64,000 nt of DNA from Croceibacterium_B sp963811255. GTDB taxonomy: Bacteria; Pseudomonadota; Alphaproteobacteria; Sphingomonadales; Sphingomonadaceae. Positions within the stretch are counted from its first letter, which is position 1, and every line of letters begins with the position of its first letter. This document shows positions 44,693 to 53,751 of this stretch, piece after piece. The stretch is from assembly GCA_963811255.1 (NCBI GenBank), contig CAWEQI010000001.1, positions 186,001 through 250,000 on the forward strand, in the 5' to 3' direction. The translations under genes and the position numbers were made by a program. Under the pieces are notes generated by a model. It did not search any database and had not been told where the DNA came from. It saw only the letters and a list, made by a program, of their open reading frames with translations.

Positions 44693-45398
44693 AGGAGCTT
44701 AGGAGGTTCCAGTTATGGCGCGCAGCCGCCGACGTAAAGCGCCGGTGCAAGGTGCGCAAAATTGGAATGTTCTCATAGTAGAAATGCCCAAAAAATGTCC
44801 GCAATTCGATTCTCTGGTATCCGATATCGCGTAACATTGAAGTCATCCGAACGGGGCTTCCATAACACTTCGAGTAGTAAGCAGGAAATTTAGGATTGAT
44901 CGATCGTCTTGGGCTCAAGAGTCTGAGTAGTGGACTTGAAAGCCGCTCCGGAGCGAGCTTGTTGAGAACGAACGGCAAGGCAAAAAGCGTTGGAATGAGG
45001 TGGAACGCGACTCCCCCCGGCTTCAGGACGCGAAAAACGTTGCGGTGCATGGCCGCCCCATCCGGTACGTGCTCAGCCAGGAAGCGCGAGAATACCACAT
45101 CGTAGGAGTCGCTGAAGTTGGCGGCATCGCCACACACATCGAAGCAGGCCTTGTCGTAGCCCGGGGGAAGTAGTTCGAGCTCCTCCAGGCTAACATCGTT
45201 AACGGTGTACGATTCGATGGCGCCTGGCATTTCGGTGATCTCGAAGGAGGGCCGGCGACCTGCCCCTAGCTCAAGGATCCGTGCCGCGGGATAATGCGCC
45301 ACCAGCGCCTTGAGTTCGTCGGCATAGCCAAGCATCGCGGTTTCCCAGTCGTTCGCAGCTCCACCGCCATCAGCTTGAGATTGCGTTCGCGACATCAT
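44667..45398 (-). CDS. SAM-dependent methyltransferase (class I)
   Basis: A 243-residue methyltransferase. The SAM-binding motif ILELGAGRRPS is near residue 40, the acidic loop NDVSLEELELLPPG follows, and YDVVFSRFLAEHV and LKPGGVAFHLIP complete the Methyltransf_11-like fold. It may methylate a sugar or other small part of the glycan. It is the first gene of the minus-strand operon with the flippase. The acceptor is unknown. Confidence 0.82.
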   Translation of the reverse strand: MMSRTQSQADGGGAANDWETAMLGYADELKALVAHYPAARILELGAGRRPSFEITEMPGAIESYTVNDVSLEELELLPPGYDKACFDVCGDAANFSDSYDVVFSRFLAEHVPDGAAMHRNVFRVLKPGGVAFHLIPTLFALPFVLNKLAPERLSSPLLRLLSPRRSINPKFPAYYSKCYGSPVRMTSMLRDIGYQRIELRTFFGHFYYENIPILRTLHRRFTSAAARHNWNLLSSYAYITAYK

Positions 45399-45469
45399 CG
45401 ATCGATAGCCTCATTCCTGAGCCCGTGTAGCGGGAACTGCCCGCTAGGTGATTGAGCCCCAAAAAACAT

Positions 45470-46216
45470 TCAAAAAACAAACGATGTTGGACGCAACTCG
45501 GAATCTGCCGGCGCAAACAGCATGTCGATCTGAACCAGCCGATCACGAGGTCGGCTAAAACCGGAAACCTCCGTAGGCCACCAACCCTGGTCTGCCATCC
45601 ATGCCACGACCTCGGGCAGGAGCGGAGCGCCAGCGTTGTACTGCAGCATCGCCAATTCGAGTTGCACAAGTGAACAGCCGGCTAGCGTCTCGCATCCGCC
45701 TTGGAGGACTTGCAGCTCGGCACCCTGGACATCGAGTTTTAGGAAGGCGTTGGCGGCAGTTCCGCCAAGCGCACGTGCGACGACGTCGTCCAGGGTCTTG
45801 GTGACCTGCTTGCTGGCTGTGCGTGGTGCGTTGCTTGTCTCCGAGAACATTGATGAGCCGGTGCCCATTTCGAAAAAATCGACCGGCTGCCCGTCGCGCG
45901 CGCCAAGCGTAGCATGAATTACTGACATTGCAGCTTCACGTTCTGCAGCTGCTTTCAAGGCCGGTATAAGGCTGCTTTGTGCTTCGATCATCAAGGTTGG
46001 AACAGGCCCAAAGATGCGCCTTGCCATCTGTGACCAGTCGCCGCGAAACGCACCTACATCAATGATCGTGGCGGGCCGATAACCTCGTGCAGCCAAACGA
46101 TGGTAGACAATGGGCTCGAAACTACGCTCAACGAGGACAGCAATATGCTCTCGAAGGGCCGGCCCCGATCGCGCAAACGCGGCAGCGATTATCCTTCGGC
46201 TGAGGTCGGCGATCAT
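45470..46216 (-). CDS. FkbM-family methyltransferase
   Basis: A 248-residue SAM-dependent methyltransferase. The first motif is IDVGAFRGDWSQM, then LMIEAQ with the acidic residue for SAM, LDDVV, and the family motif LKLDVQGAELQVLQGG. FkbM enzymes O-methylate hydroxyls on sugars or polyketides. I start at the ATG at 46216 (MIADLSRRIIAAAF); the frame runs on to 46348 but that part does not fit the family. It ends 71 bases before the start of the class I methyltransferase and lies on the same strand. Confidence 0.85.
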   Translation of the reverse strand: MIADLSRRIIAAAFARSGPALREHIAVLVERSFEPIVYHRLAARGYRPATIIDVGAFRGDWSQMARRIFGPVPTLMIEAQSSLIPALKAAAEREAAMSVIHATLGARDGQPVDFFEMGTGSSMFSETSNAPRTASKQVTKTLDDVVARALGGTAANAFLKLDVQGAELQVLQGGCETLAGCSLVQLELAMLQYNAGAPLLPEVVAWMADQGWWPTEVSGFSRPRDRLVQIDMLFAPADSELRPTSFVF

Positions 46217-46657
46217 CACGGTTTCCCCACGGAATGGATGTTCTCTCGGCGTCTCCGACCTGATCTGGAGGAAACAATCCTCAATGCGTGCTCCGCGTCT
46301 CCGGACACCATACCCCTGCGGCAGGGCCACTGTTGATTGACTAGGCAAAATCCTCGCGCACGACTATCGTTCTCTGCCCCGTCGTCTCTAAGGGGGACAT
46401 GCCAACCACAGCACGATGAGCGCATGGCTGCAGTCAATCAGCATCATCGAATGGCGTGGCGCTGCGAGTTTCGCGTTATGCAACTGTATCTAGCCGCGGC
46501 GGCCTTTGGAAGCGGGAGCTGTTGATGCAGCGGCGTTACTTTGGCAGCCTTCGTAGTGTTCCTGTGCAGCTACCGTGTTTCGACAGTCCGGCTCACAGAC
46601 GCTTGGACCAGAAGGGATTTCGTTCGATTTGATCCGCTAAATTCGAACGACGGATCG
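46217..46657. other. Stretch between the FkbM and SGNH-like genes
   Basis: About 440 bases without a gene I can support. It lies upstream of the FkbM gene and should carry a minus-strand promoter for it. No terminator-like hairpin is clear. Confidence 0.3.
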
Positions 46658-47830
46658 TCACCCCGAGGCGGCCTTGGGGTTTGACGTGCGTAAAAGATCC
46701 TTGTCCAGAAGTTGAGCTAATGCGGTGGCGAGTCGAATATCGTTTTTTGCTGTGAAATGGCTATCTGGCAGATACCCTGTGGGATCCATGGGGTCGATAT
46801 AGTCGTGCGAAGCGATGTAAGGAATTTGGTCACGTTTCAGGGTCGCAGCCAGGGATCGGTAGAGCTGGTCCTTATAGCCGAAGCTGTCGACGATATAGAT
46901 GATCGGAAGAATGTGCTGCCGGCGGGCGTTCCGAGCGAAATCGGCGATTATACGGTTGGCGACCTCAACAGCTTCACTGTTTCGGTCGTAACCCTTGCCA
47001 GAAATGACACGGGTGCGCCAAGCGCGGTCGCGGCGCTGCTCCAACCCGCGGCGGATAAGTCTGGCAACCACTGAATTGTCGAGCACAGAAGCGCGGAAGA
47101 AAAATCCGTTGAAGAATGGATCTGTCCGCGAGAACTGCTCCACTGCACGTCGCCAATTGGGAGGGTCGTTCAATGCGCGGGCGTAAGAGGAAAAGCTCTC
47201 ATACGGAGGTTTCACCCGCTTGAGCTGCCCGCCTTGGATGTAGAAGCGATCGGCCGTATAAGGCAGCGGAAAGCTGGTATTCCAGTCCATGGGCGCAGGC
47301 GAGAGGATCTGCGGAAGCGTGGATGACATGATGGCCAGGACGGCTGCCTTGCTCTGGGTGCGATCGTCATCGCGTAGAAACGCACCGTAGGACCAGTTCA
47401 TGGTCGCGCCCGGCGCTCCGACCGAACGAACTTGATATCTCGGCGACACCTTCTGCAGCGCATCAGCCAACCGCATGGCATGCGACATTCCATAGATCGT
47501 GACCTCGATTCCGTTCGGCTTAGGGGGACGTTCTGTCGCGATAAGCGGGTCGTACCAGCCAGCCTTCGTGATCGGCGCCGTTGCCCTCGGATCGGCTCGA
47601 GTTTCGCGGCGCAGGCGTGCTTCCATCGAGCGCCCATAGTCGAAGTAGAGGGCGATTGGATTGGGATGCAGTTCTTTTGGGCTGTTGGGATACGAAAATA
47701 GCAAGGAAACAGAAAGATCAATTGCCACCAGGCAAATTGCCGCCCATCCCAGTGTCACCCAGCCTCGAAGACCTTGCGTTCGTTCTGCGCTGTAGTCAAA
47801 ACTGGAAGTAGATGAATTGGGCCGGTTCAT
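46658..47830 (-). CDS. SGNH-like protein coupled to the MBOAT acyltransferase
   Basis: A 390-residue protein with one N-terminal membrane anchor (WAAICLVAIDLSVSLLF, about residues 29-45). A periplasmic SGNH/GDSL-like domain follows, in which YGMSHAMR supplies the Ser-type block I and LPDSHFTAKND near the end supplies the DxxH-type block V. AlgJ/AlgX-like partners of MBOAT proteins transfer acyl groups to glycans outside the membrane in this way. It overlaps the MBOAT gene by 35 bases, which ties the two products together. The acyl group is probably acetyl, but that is inferred. Confidence 0.72.
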   Translation of the reverse strand: MNRPNSSTSSFDYSAERTQGLRGWVTLGWAAICLVAIDLSVSLLFSYPNSPKELHPNPIALYFDYGRSMEARLRRETRADPRATAPITKAGWYDPLIATERPPKPNGIEVTIYGMSHAMRLADALQKVSPRYQVRSVGAPGATMNWSYGAFLRDDDRTQSKAAVLAIMSSTLPQILSPAPMDWNTSFPLPYTADRFYIQGGQLKRVKPPYESFSSYARALNDPPNWRRAVEQFSRTDPFFNGFFFRASVLDNSVVARLIRRGLEQRRDRAWRTRVISGKGYDRNSEAVEVANRIIADFARNARRQHILPIIYIVDSFGYKDQLYRSLAATLKRDQIPYIASHDYIDPMDPTGYLPDSHFTAKNDIRLATALAQLLDKDLLRTSNPKAASG

Positions 47831-49418
47831 TACTCGTTCCCATCAAAATCAAGAACACCATCAGAGCGATGACAAATCCAACTATCGGAATCGGAATATT
47901 GCGGTAGAACCTTGGATTGCCGCCGGCGCGAAATTGGGCGAGTTCCCACACGGCCAGCAAGGCCGCACCCACGATTGCCGACAATCCTGGTCGGGCGGCC
48001 TCAATAGCAAGACCCCCTCGACCGGCAAACAGGTTGGTGCTGTACGTCACGACCTGCGCGAGAGACCGCGACCTGAAGAGCAGCCAACCATAGAGTGTCA
48101 GCAGACCGAATCCTCCTATCTTTAGCATGGCCGCGAGCGCCGTATCCCGAGAAGTCCCGAACTTTTCGCGAATGACGCGATGAATGCTTAGAAGAGAACC
48201 GTGATAGAATCCCCAAAGGACGTAATTCCAGGCCGCCCCGTGCCATAGTCCACCCAATATCATGGTGATCATCAGGTTGCGGCAGGTGAACAGTAGGCTC
48301 CCGCGGTTCCCTCCCAGCGGTTTATAGAGATAGTCACCTAGCCAAGTAGAAAGACTGATGTGCCATCTTTGCCAGAACTCGCGCGGCGAGCGCGCAAAAT
48401 AGGGTTGATCGAAGTTGATCATAAGCTCAACGCCGAACAGCTTGGCGACGCCCCTTGCGATGTCCGTATAGCCTGAAAAGTCGCAGTAAATTTGGATGGC
48501 AAAAGCCAACGTACCGACGGCAACGGTCGCCCAGCTAGGATTGGATATCGCGAAAGCAGTGTCAACTGTTCCCGCTATTCCGTCTGCAATAGCGACCTTC
48601 TTGAATAGGCCGAATAGGATCAGGAATAGGCCGCGCCTGGTTTGATCGGCGGTGATCACGCGGGGAAGGCTCATCTGCGGGAGCAATTGGCGCGCACGTT
48701 CGATAGGCCCGGCGACGAGCTGTGGAAAGAAGGATACGAACAGCGCAAAGTCGAAGAAGCGATCCGTTGGCTTCATCTCGCGCCGATAAATGTCGATCGC
48801 GTAACTCATTGACTGGAAGGTGTAGAACGAAATTCCGACCGGCAGGATTATATTGAGGTAACGCGGCGCAAATGGTATTCCGATGCCTGCAAACACCTCA
48901 GACATGCTGTCAGTGAAAAAGTTATAATACTTAAAGAAGCCGAGTACGGTCAGCTGCGTCACGATGCTCAGAATCATGCAGGTGCGTCGGCGACGTTCTT
49001 CGGGCAGCGAAATGAGGAACCGATAAGCGAGCGCCGCGGTGCTCAGAAACGTCGGAATGCCCGCTAACACGTATAGCATGAACTGCGAAATGAGTGGCTG
49101 CTGACCTGCTCTCTCACCAAGGGAGTGAGGAAATTGAGAGGCATTGAACCCGACCAAAACCAGGGCTGCTGCTGATAGGAAAGTGGCCGGTACAAGCTTC
49201 TCATTGACTCGCAATCGGCCTTTTTCCAGTATTAGACCAGTCCAGAAGTCGATCGAAGTCGAAAAAATCATCAAAAACAAGAAGCGAACATCCCACCAGC
49301 CGTAGAATATATAGCTAGCGGCGAGCAGCATCCAGTTCTGAGCGCGGAACGGAAGTACGCGGTATAGAGTATATACTATTACCAGGAAGACGAAGAATGG
49401 AATGGAATTGAAAAGCAT
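47796..49418 (-). CDS. MBOAT-family membrane O-acyltransferase
   Basis: A 540-residue multi-pass protein of the AlgI/DltB type. It starts MLFNSIPFFVFLVIVYTLYR, a typical MBOAT N-terminus. The conserved catalytic His is in GLWHGAAWNYVLWGFYHG, and FREFWQRWHISLSTWL-like YFARSPREFWQRWHISLSTW precedes it. MBOAT proteins pass acyl groups across the inner membrane for O-acetylation of exported polysaccharides. It precedes and overlaps the SGNH-like gene, its expected partner. Confidence 0.92.
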   Translation of the reverse strand: MLFNSIPFFVFLVIVYTLYRVLPFRAQNWMLLAASYIFYGWWDVRFLFLMIFSTSIDFWTGLILEKGRLRVNEKLVPATFLSAAALVLVGFNASQFPHSLGERAGQQPLISQFMLYVLAGIPTFLSTAALAYRFLISLPEERRRRTCMILSIVTQLTVLGFFKYYNFFTDSMSEVFAGIGIPFAPRYLNIILPVGISFYTFQSMSYAIDIYRREMKPTDRFFDFALFVSFFPQLVAGPIERARQLLPQMSLPRVITADQTRRGLFLILFGLFKKVAIADGIAGTVDTAFAISNPSWATVAVGTLAFAIQIYCDFSGYTDIARGVAKLFGVELMINFDQPYFARSPREFWQRWHISLSTWLGDYLYKPLGGNRGSLLFTCRNLMITMILGGLWHGAAWNYVLWGFYHGSLLSIHRVIREKFGTSRDTALAAMLKIGGFGLLTLYGWLLFRSRSLAQVVTYSTNLFAGRGGLAIEAARPGLSAIVGAALLAVWELAQFRAGGNPRFYRNIPIPIVGFVIALMVFLILMGTSNEPAQFIYFQF

Positions 49419-50031
49419 CGGTCGCGCGTTAACCTCAGTCCGGGACGGATGCCCGGGTTCAATGTTTTCTTCCTGGGCGATCGGCTAGGGTTGTCTTCGG
49501 ATTGGCCCCCAACACGCCTGAGAGCTCGACGGTTGCTGAGCGCGCCCCCAACTCTCAAGACAAGAGTGATGGCTGTATCATAGTGGGATCTTTCAGGGGA
49601 GGTGCAGCGGAAGACTTTCGGCCCCAATGAAGCGCCAGAAGTGCGACCGCGTGGACTCGTGAAGATGAGCGAGCCACTCTTCCAAGGCGCCGAGATTCGC
49701 TAACCACCTCCCACGAGGGGCGGTGATCGCTTTATCAACATCGCACTGATGCCAGCCGAATCCTGTGCTGAAGACCGGCGGAGGGTTTGTTCGAATTTGA
49801 AACACCGACGTGCCGGTAGACTTGTCAGATCGGATCGAAATGGTACGTCGCTCCCAGTGACAGAATCTCTAGGGAAATTAGGTGACTGACCTGCGCCACG
49901 CCTCGGCTCGCGAGTGCGCGAACGGTTCCTCCCAGTGGGATGCAACAATGCTTTGGGCCTGTCTTCCCAACCACTAAGGTGGCCAGCGAGCATTTAGATC
50001 ACTCAGATTACCAATCCCACTGAGACTGCAC
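49419..50031. other. Divergent intergenic region
   Basis: About 610 bases between the minus-strand MBOAT gene and the plus-strand acyltransferase gene. I see no gene. It must contain promoters for both directions. No clear hairpin or operator stood out. Confidence 0.35.
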
Positions 50032-52047
50032 TTGTCAAATCTTCGATATCGCCCCGACATCGACGGGCTTCGCACACTGGCTGTCGTCCCTGTCGTCCTG
50101 TATCACGCCAGCGTGCCAATGTTCTCTGGCGGTTTCGTGGGAGTCGATGTTTTCTTTGTGATATCCGGCTATCTGATCACCGGCATCCTCCTCGCGGATA
50201 TTGAGCGCGAGCAATTCAGCATCATCCGGTTCTATCGTCGCCGAGTTCAACGCATTTTGCCTGCGCTCGTGCTTGTGCTGACGGCGAGCGCTGTCGCCGG
50301 GTGGCTCTTCCTGTCACCTGACAATCTTGAGAAGTTTGGCGAAAGCATGGGCTTCGTGTCGCTGTTTGCCTCCAACTTCTGGTTCCGAAAGGCCGTCGAC
50401 TATTTCGCTAGTGGATCCCGGGTGCAACCACTCCTTCATACGTGGTCATTGGCAGTAGAAGAGCAGTTTTACATATTCTATCCTATCCTGCTGTATGCTC
50501 TGGCTCGATCCCGTATGAATTTTAGGTGGATACTGTCCGCGATCGCGATATTCTCACTCGCGTTGGCGGTATTCTTGCTGCCTTTTGCACCGGGCTCGGT
50601 GTTCTATCTCCTTCCAACCCGAGCTTGGGAATTGATCATCGGCGGTTTGCTGGCGTGTGGCGTTGTTACGCCTGTACCGAATGCTAGGATCGCGAGCATG
50701 GCCGGGTTGTGTGGCGCCGGAATGATACTTGCGTGCGTTGTGCTTTACTCGTCGGCGACACCTTTTCCGGGGGCTGCCGCTGTGCCGCCCTGTCTAGGTG
50801 CCGCTTTGCTAATATGGTCCGGTTCATTGGCAAAGGGGCCGGTATTCAGCGCACTCACATCGAAACCATTCGTACAAATCGGTCGTGCCTCCTATTCGTT
50901 TTACCTCTGGCATTTCCCGATATTCACCTATGTCGCCTATCTCAATGGGGGGCACTTTGGCATCACCGCGGGCCTCACGCTGTCGGTGCTTTCTCTCTGC
51001 TTTGCCTTTGCCACGTTGTATCTGATCGAGAATCCGGTGCGGAAGTCAAAGGCAACAGCGGCATATGCGATTCCACTGGCGGCAATAATCGGCGCGGGAC
51101 TCGTGGGCTTCGGGCTGGTGGAAGCTGGCGGAGTTCCCGCTAGGCTCAGTTCGCGCAGCGAGATGTATGTCGCCACCGCCAGCGACGAGAGTCGCCACCA
51201 CAGCGAATGTATGACAAACAACACGATCGTACCTCCAAGCCAGCCGTGTCTTCTCGGGAATAAAACTGCGTCGCCTCACGTTCTCTTGTGGGGAGATTCC
51301 CATGCCATGGTCGCGGCAACTGCACTTGAGGCAGAGGCAAGGGCTTTTAACGCTTCGTTCCTCTTCGCGGCCGATGCCGATTGTCCTCCGGGGATCGGTT
51401 TTGATATAAGCGACCGGATGCAAATGCGACTGACGACTTCGACTGCTTACCGATATTGCGGCACTTACAACCGCGAGATGCTCGACCTGGCACTGCATCG
51501 GCCGCAGATCTCAACTGTGGTAATCGCGGCGCGATGGACGAACTGGCGTATCGGAGAGCCCGGAAACCCAGTCGAAACCCCTGTTGACATTAGGTTGGAA
51601 GATTCAAGCGGAGTGGCCGCATCGCCGAGGGACAACGCGAGAATTTGGGAGGCCGGCTTCAACCGACTGTTGGACCGCCTGCACACTGCGGGAAAGAAGG
51701 TATTCGTGATTGGTCCAGTGCCTGAGCCACCATTCAACGTTCCCCAGCGGTTTTATGTCTCTCAATTCGGGCTGGTACCAAGACCGTCGACTATCCCTAA
51801 GTACAACGACTACACCGAGCGGAATCAGCGCATTCTGAGTTTTTTCAGAACGTTAGATCCAGAGTATGCAACCTTCGTTTGGCCTGAAACGAACCTGTGC
51901 TCAGCCACAAGATGCGCGCTGGCGGACGCAGGTGGCCTCTTTTACTTTGACCAGGATCACCTCTCGATCCGTGGTGCGCTAAAAACTGCGCCGCTCTATG
52001 CGCCGATCTTTCGGCAGTCGAAAGCGCAAGCTCGCGCCCACAGGTGA
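50032..52047 (+). CDS. Acyltransferase-3 / SGNH fusion (OatA/OafA-like)
   Basis: A 671-residue protein. The N-terminal acyltransferase-3 domain (about residues 5-350) opens with the family signature YRPDIDGLRTLAVVPVVLYH, followed by GGFVGVDVFFVISGYLIT and TWSLAVEEQFYIFYPI, and has ten or so membrane segments. The C-terminal periplasmic SGNH domain (about 400-665) has VLLWGDSHAMV as block I and FDQDHLSIRGA as block V. Such fusions O-acetylate O-antigen, EPS or peptidoglycan. The start is the TTG at 50032, because the domain begins at once and no ATG is near; this rare start could limit expression. Confidence 0.92.
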   Translation: MSNLRYRPDIDGLRTLAVVPVVLYHASVPMFSGGFVGVDVFFVISGYLITGILLADIEREQFSIIRFYRRRVQRILPALVLVLTASAVAGWLFLSPDNLEKFGESMGFVSLFASNFWFRKAVDYFASGSRVQPLLHTWSLAVEEQFYIFYPILLYALARSRMNFRWILSAIAIFSLALAVFLLPFAPGSVFYLLPTRAWELIIGGLLACGVVTPVPNARIASMAGLCGAGMILACVVLYSSATPFPGAAAVPPCLGAALLIWSGSLAKGPVFSALTSKPFVQIGRASYSFYLWHFPIFTYVAYLNGGHFGITAGLTLSVLSLCFAFATLYLIENPVRKSKATAAYAIPLAAIIGAGLVGFGLVEAGGVPARLSSRSEMYVATASDESRHHSECMTNNTIVPPSQPCLLGNKTASPHVLLWGDSHAMVAATALEAEARAFNASFLFAADADCPPGIGFDISDRMQMRLTTSTAYRYCGTYNREMLDLALHRPQISTVVIAARWTNWRIGEPGNPVETPVDIRLEDSSGVAASPRDNARIWEAGFNRLLDRLHTAGKKVFVIGPVPEPPFNVPQRFYVSQFGLVPRPSTIPKYNDYTERNQRILSFFRTLDPEYATFVWPETNLCSATRCALADAGGLFYFDQDHLSIRGALKTAPLYAPIFRQSKAQARAHR

Positions 52048-52116
52048 GAATGAAGTTGGGCTACAATGGGTTGGCCAGTTGTCGACGCCGCCACGGTCCT
52101 CGTGGGAAAGATCGGC

Positions 52117-53460
52117 TCATGCGGGGGACGACGTGCTTTCTTTTATCTGCTCACCGATTGTACGCTGGACCAATTTAGAGCGAGTTCGCGTGTCACGCGC
52201 AATGGTCATACACCCTGCTATCAAGGCAGCATCGGCAAAAAAGAGCCTTTGGGTATCCGCTAGATGCCAGGCATATTCGTAGTTGCTATGAAACCCTACA
52301 GCGACGATTGCTGCAGCTGAACCAAGTGAGTATCCCACATACGGTAGTTTGCGCATCCGAAATCCCGTTCGAACACCTGCGGCCGCCACCCCAATAAAAA
52401 GAATGATCAGGGTGATCTCACCGGCCCAGCCGGTTTCTGCCCGCGCCAAGAGAAAGGCGTTGTGAACTGGCTTTGATCGCGTCGCTGAGCCCCAAGTGAG
52501 GCCGGCTCGGTCTGCGTATCCCTGGGTGTTGTCCACCTGGACGAAGTTATTCGCGCCCACACCGAATGGATGGTCAGATGCGATCGCTCGCGCTGCGCGT
52601 TCGAAGGCAGTGCGCTGGTCCTCTTCGGTGGTCACAGCCTTGTCGCCGAAGCGCTCATGGAGGGTGGCCAAGGAGAGCGGAACTGTGGCCGCCAACGCCA
52701 GCAGACAAAGCCCCACTATTTGCCATTTTCTAGCCGTTGCACGACGGGCGAGGCTCATGGTCAGAATGATCGCAAAGCCCAGCGCAAAGAAGACCATCGT
52801 GCCCCGAGAGCCTCCGCCGGCTATGATAACGAGTGCCGCCAACAGACCAGTGTAGACCAGCTTGCTTCTCTCCCCCTCGAGAATGGCCACAATAAGGGGC
52901 AGAGCACTTAGCTCAACCATAATCCCCAAGATATTCTGATGCGGAGTGGTTCCCGGCGCCTGCACCACTCCCGACAACTTCTGGGAAACGACATATCCCG
53001 CTTCAATTATCAGTCCCAGCGACAGGCCCCTTACAAGGCTTCTGATCGCGCTAGGCCGCTGCAGCTCGCCGGCTAACGCGACATAGTAGATAGTCATTTG
53101 GAAAATCTGAAAAACGCTGAATAACGCGGCTTCCTTAACGGCAGCCTGCGTCATCGAAAACACGACGGCGGCAGCATAGAGTCCAATCAAGGGCAAAAAA
53201 GGAGCCCGATTCCGGCGTCGAGGACGAGTCGCGATAAGGCCAACCGCGATGCTATCGAGCAGGGAAAGGATGATGCCTTTTGAAACGCCTTGCCACAAGC
53301 GCCAGGAAACTAGCGAGGCGGTTATCTGAAGCGGGCCTGTGCAAAACATCAATGCGCCGGCTGCCAAGATGGCGAAATCACGCCGCCGCACATCACGGCC
53401 CAGAGAAGCTACGATGAGCGGAATACTCAAGAATATTATTGCCAGACCAACCCAGCGCAT
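52117..53460 (-). CDS. O-antigen ligase/polymerase-like protein (Wzy/WaaL family)
   Basis: A 447-residue multi-pass membrane protein with about 10-12 hydrophobic segments. The family marks are GGGSRGTMVFF with its Arg, and a long periplasmic loop (about residues 280-350) with FERAARAIASDHPFGVGANNF and SKPVHNAFLLARAETG, including the conserved HN. It either polymerises the flipped repeat (Wzy) or ligates it; sequence alone cannot separate the two. The ATG at 53460 has GAGGA at good spacing; the ATG at 53541 would add 27 residues of no family resemblance. Confidence 0.85.
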   Translation of the reverse strand: MRWVGLAIIFLSIPLIVASLGRDVRRRDFAILAAGALMFCTGPLQITASLVSWRLWQGVSKGIILSLLDSIAVGLIATRPRRRNRAPFLPLIGLYAAAVVFSMTQAAVKEAALFSVFQIFQMTIYYVALAGELQRPSAIRSLVRGLSLGLIIEAGYVVSQKLSGVVQAPGTTPHQNILGIMVELSALPLIVAILEGERSKLVYTGLLAALVIIAGGGSRGTMVFFALGFAIILTMSLARRATARKWQIVGLCLLALAATVPLSLATLHERFGDKAVTTEEDQRTAFERAARAIASDHPFGVGANNFVQVDNTQGYADRAGLTWGSATRSKPVHNAFLLARAETGWAGEITLIILFIGVAAAGVRTGFRMRKLPYVGYSLGSAAAIVAVGFHSNYEYAWHLADTQRLFFADAALIAGCMTIARDTRTRSKLVQRTIGEQIKESTSSPA

Positions 53461-53751
53461 CGTCAATTCCTCAGTGGTCAGCGCGCCAATCACAACGGCG
53501 CATTGTCCTCGGCTACCGCGATGGAAGCCCCTTATTTCCAAGGCAATGGATCGGCTTACACACTAAGAGGCTCAAAAGACAGTTCATGCATTCCGGGAAG
53601 GTGGAATTCTCGAGCATCCTGTGGGCAGGCCCACGCCGTGCCGATCAGAACGGCGTCGAGACACTGATGGTCGATTTGGCCTGTGCTTTCGACAGCAGAG
53701 AGTAGTGACCGACATGGAAGAAAAGTCGCAACGATGTGTCGCCCGCGCAAT

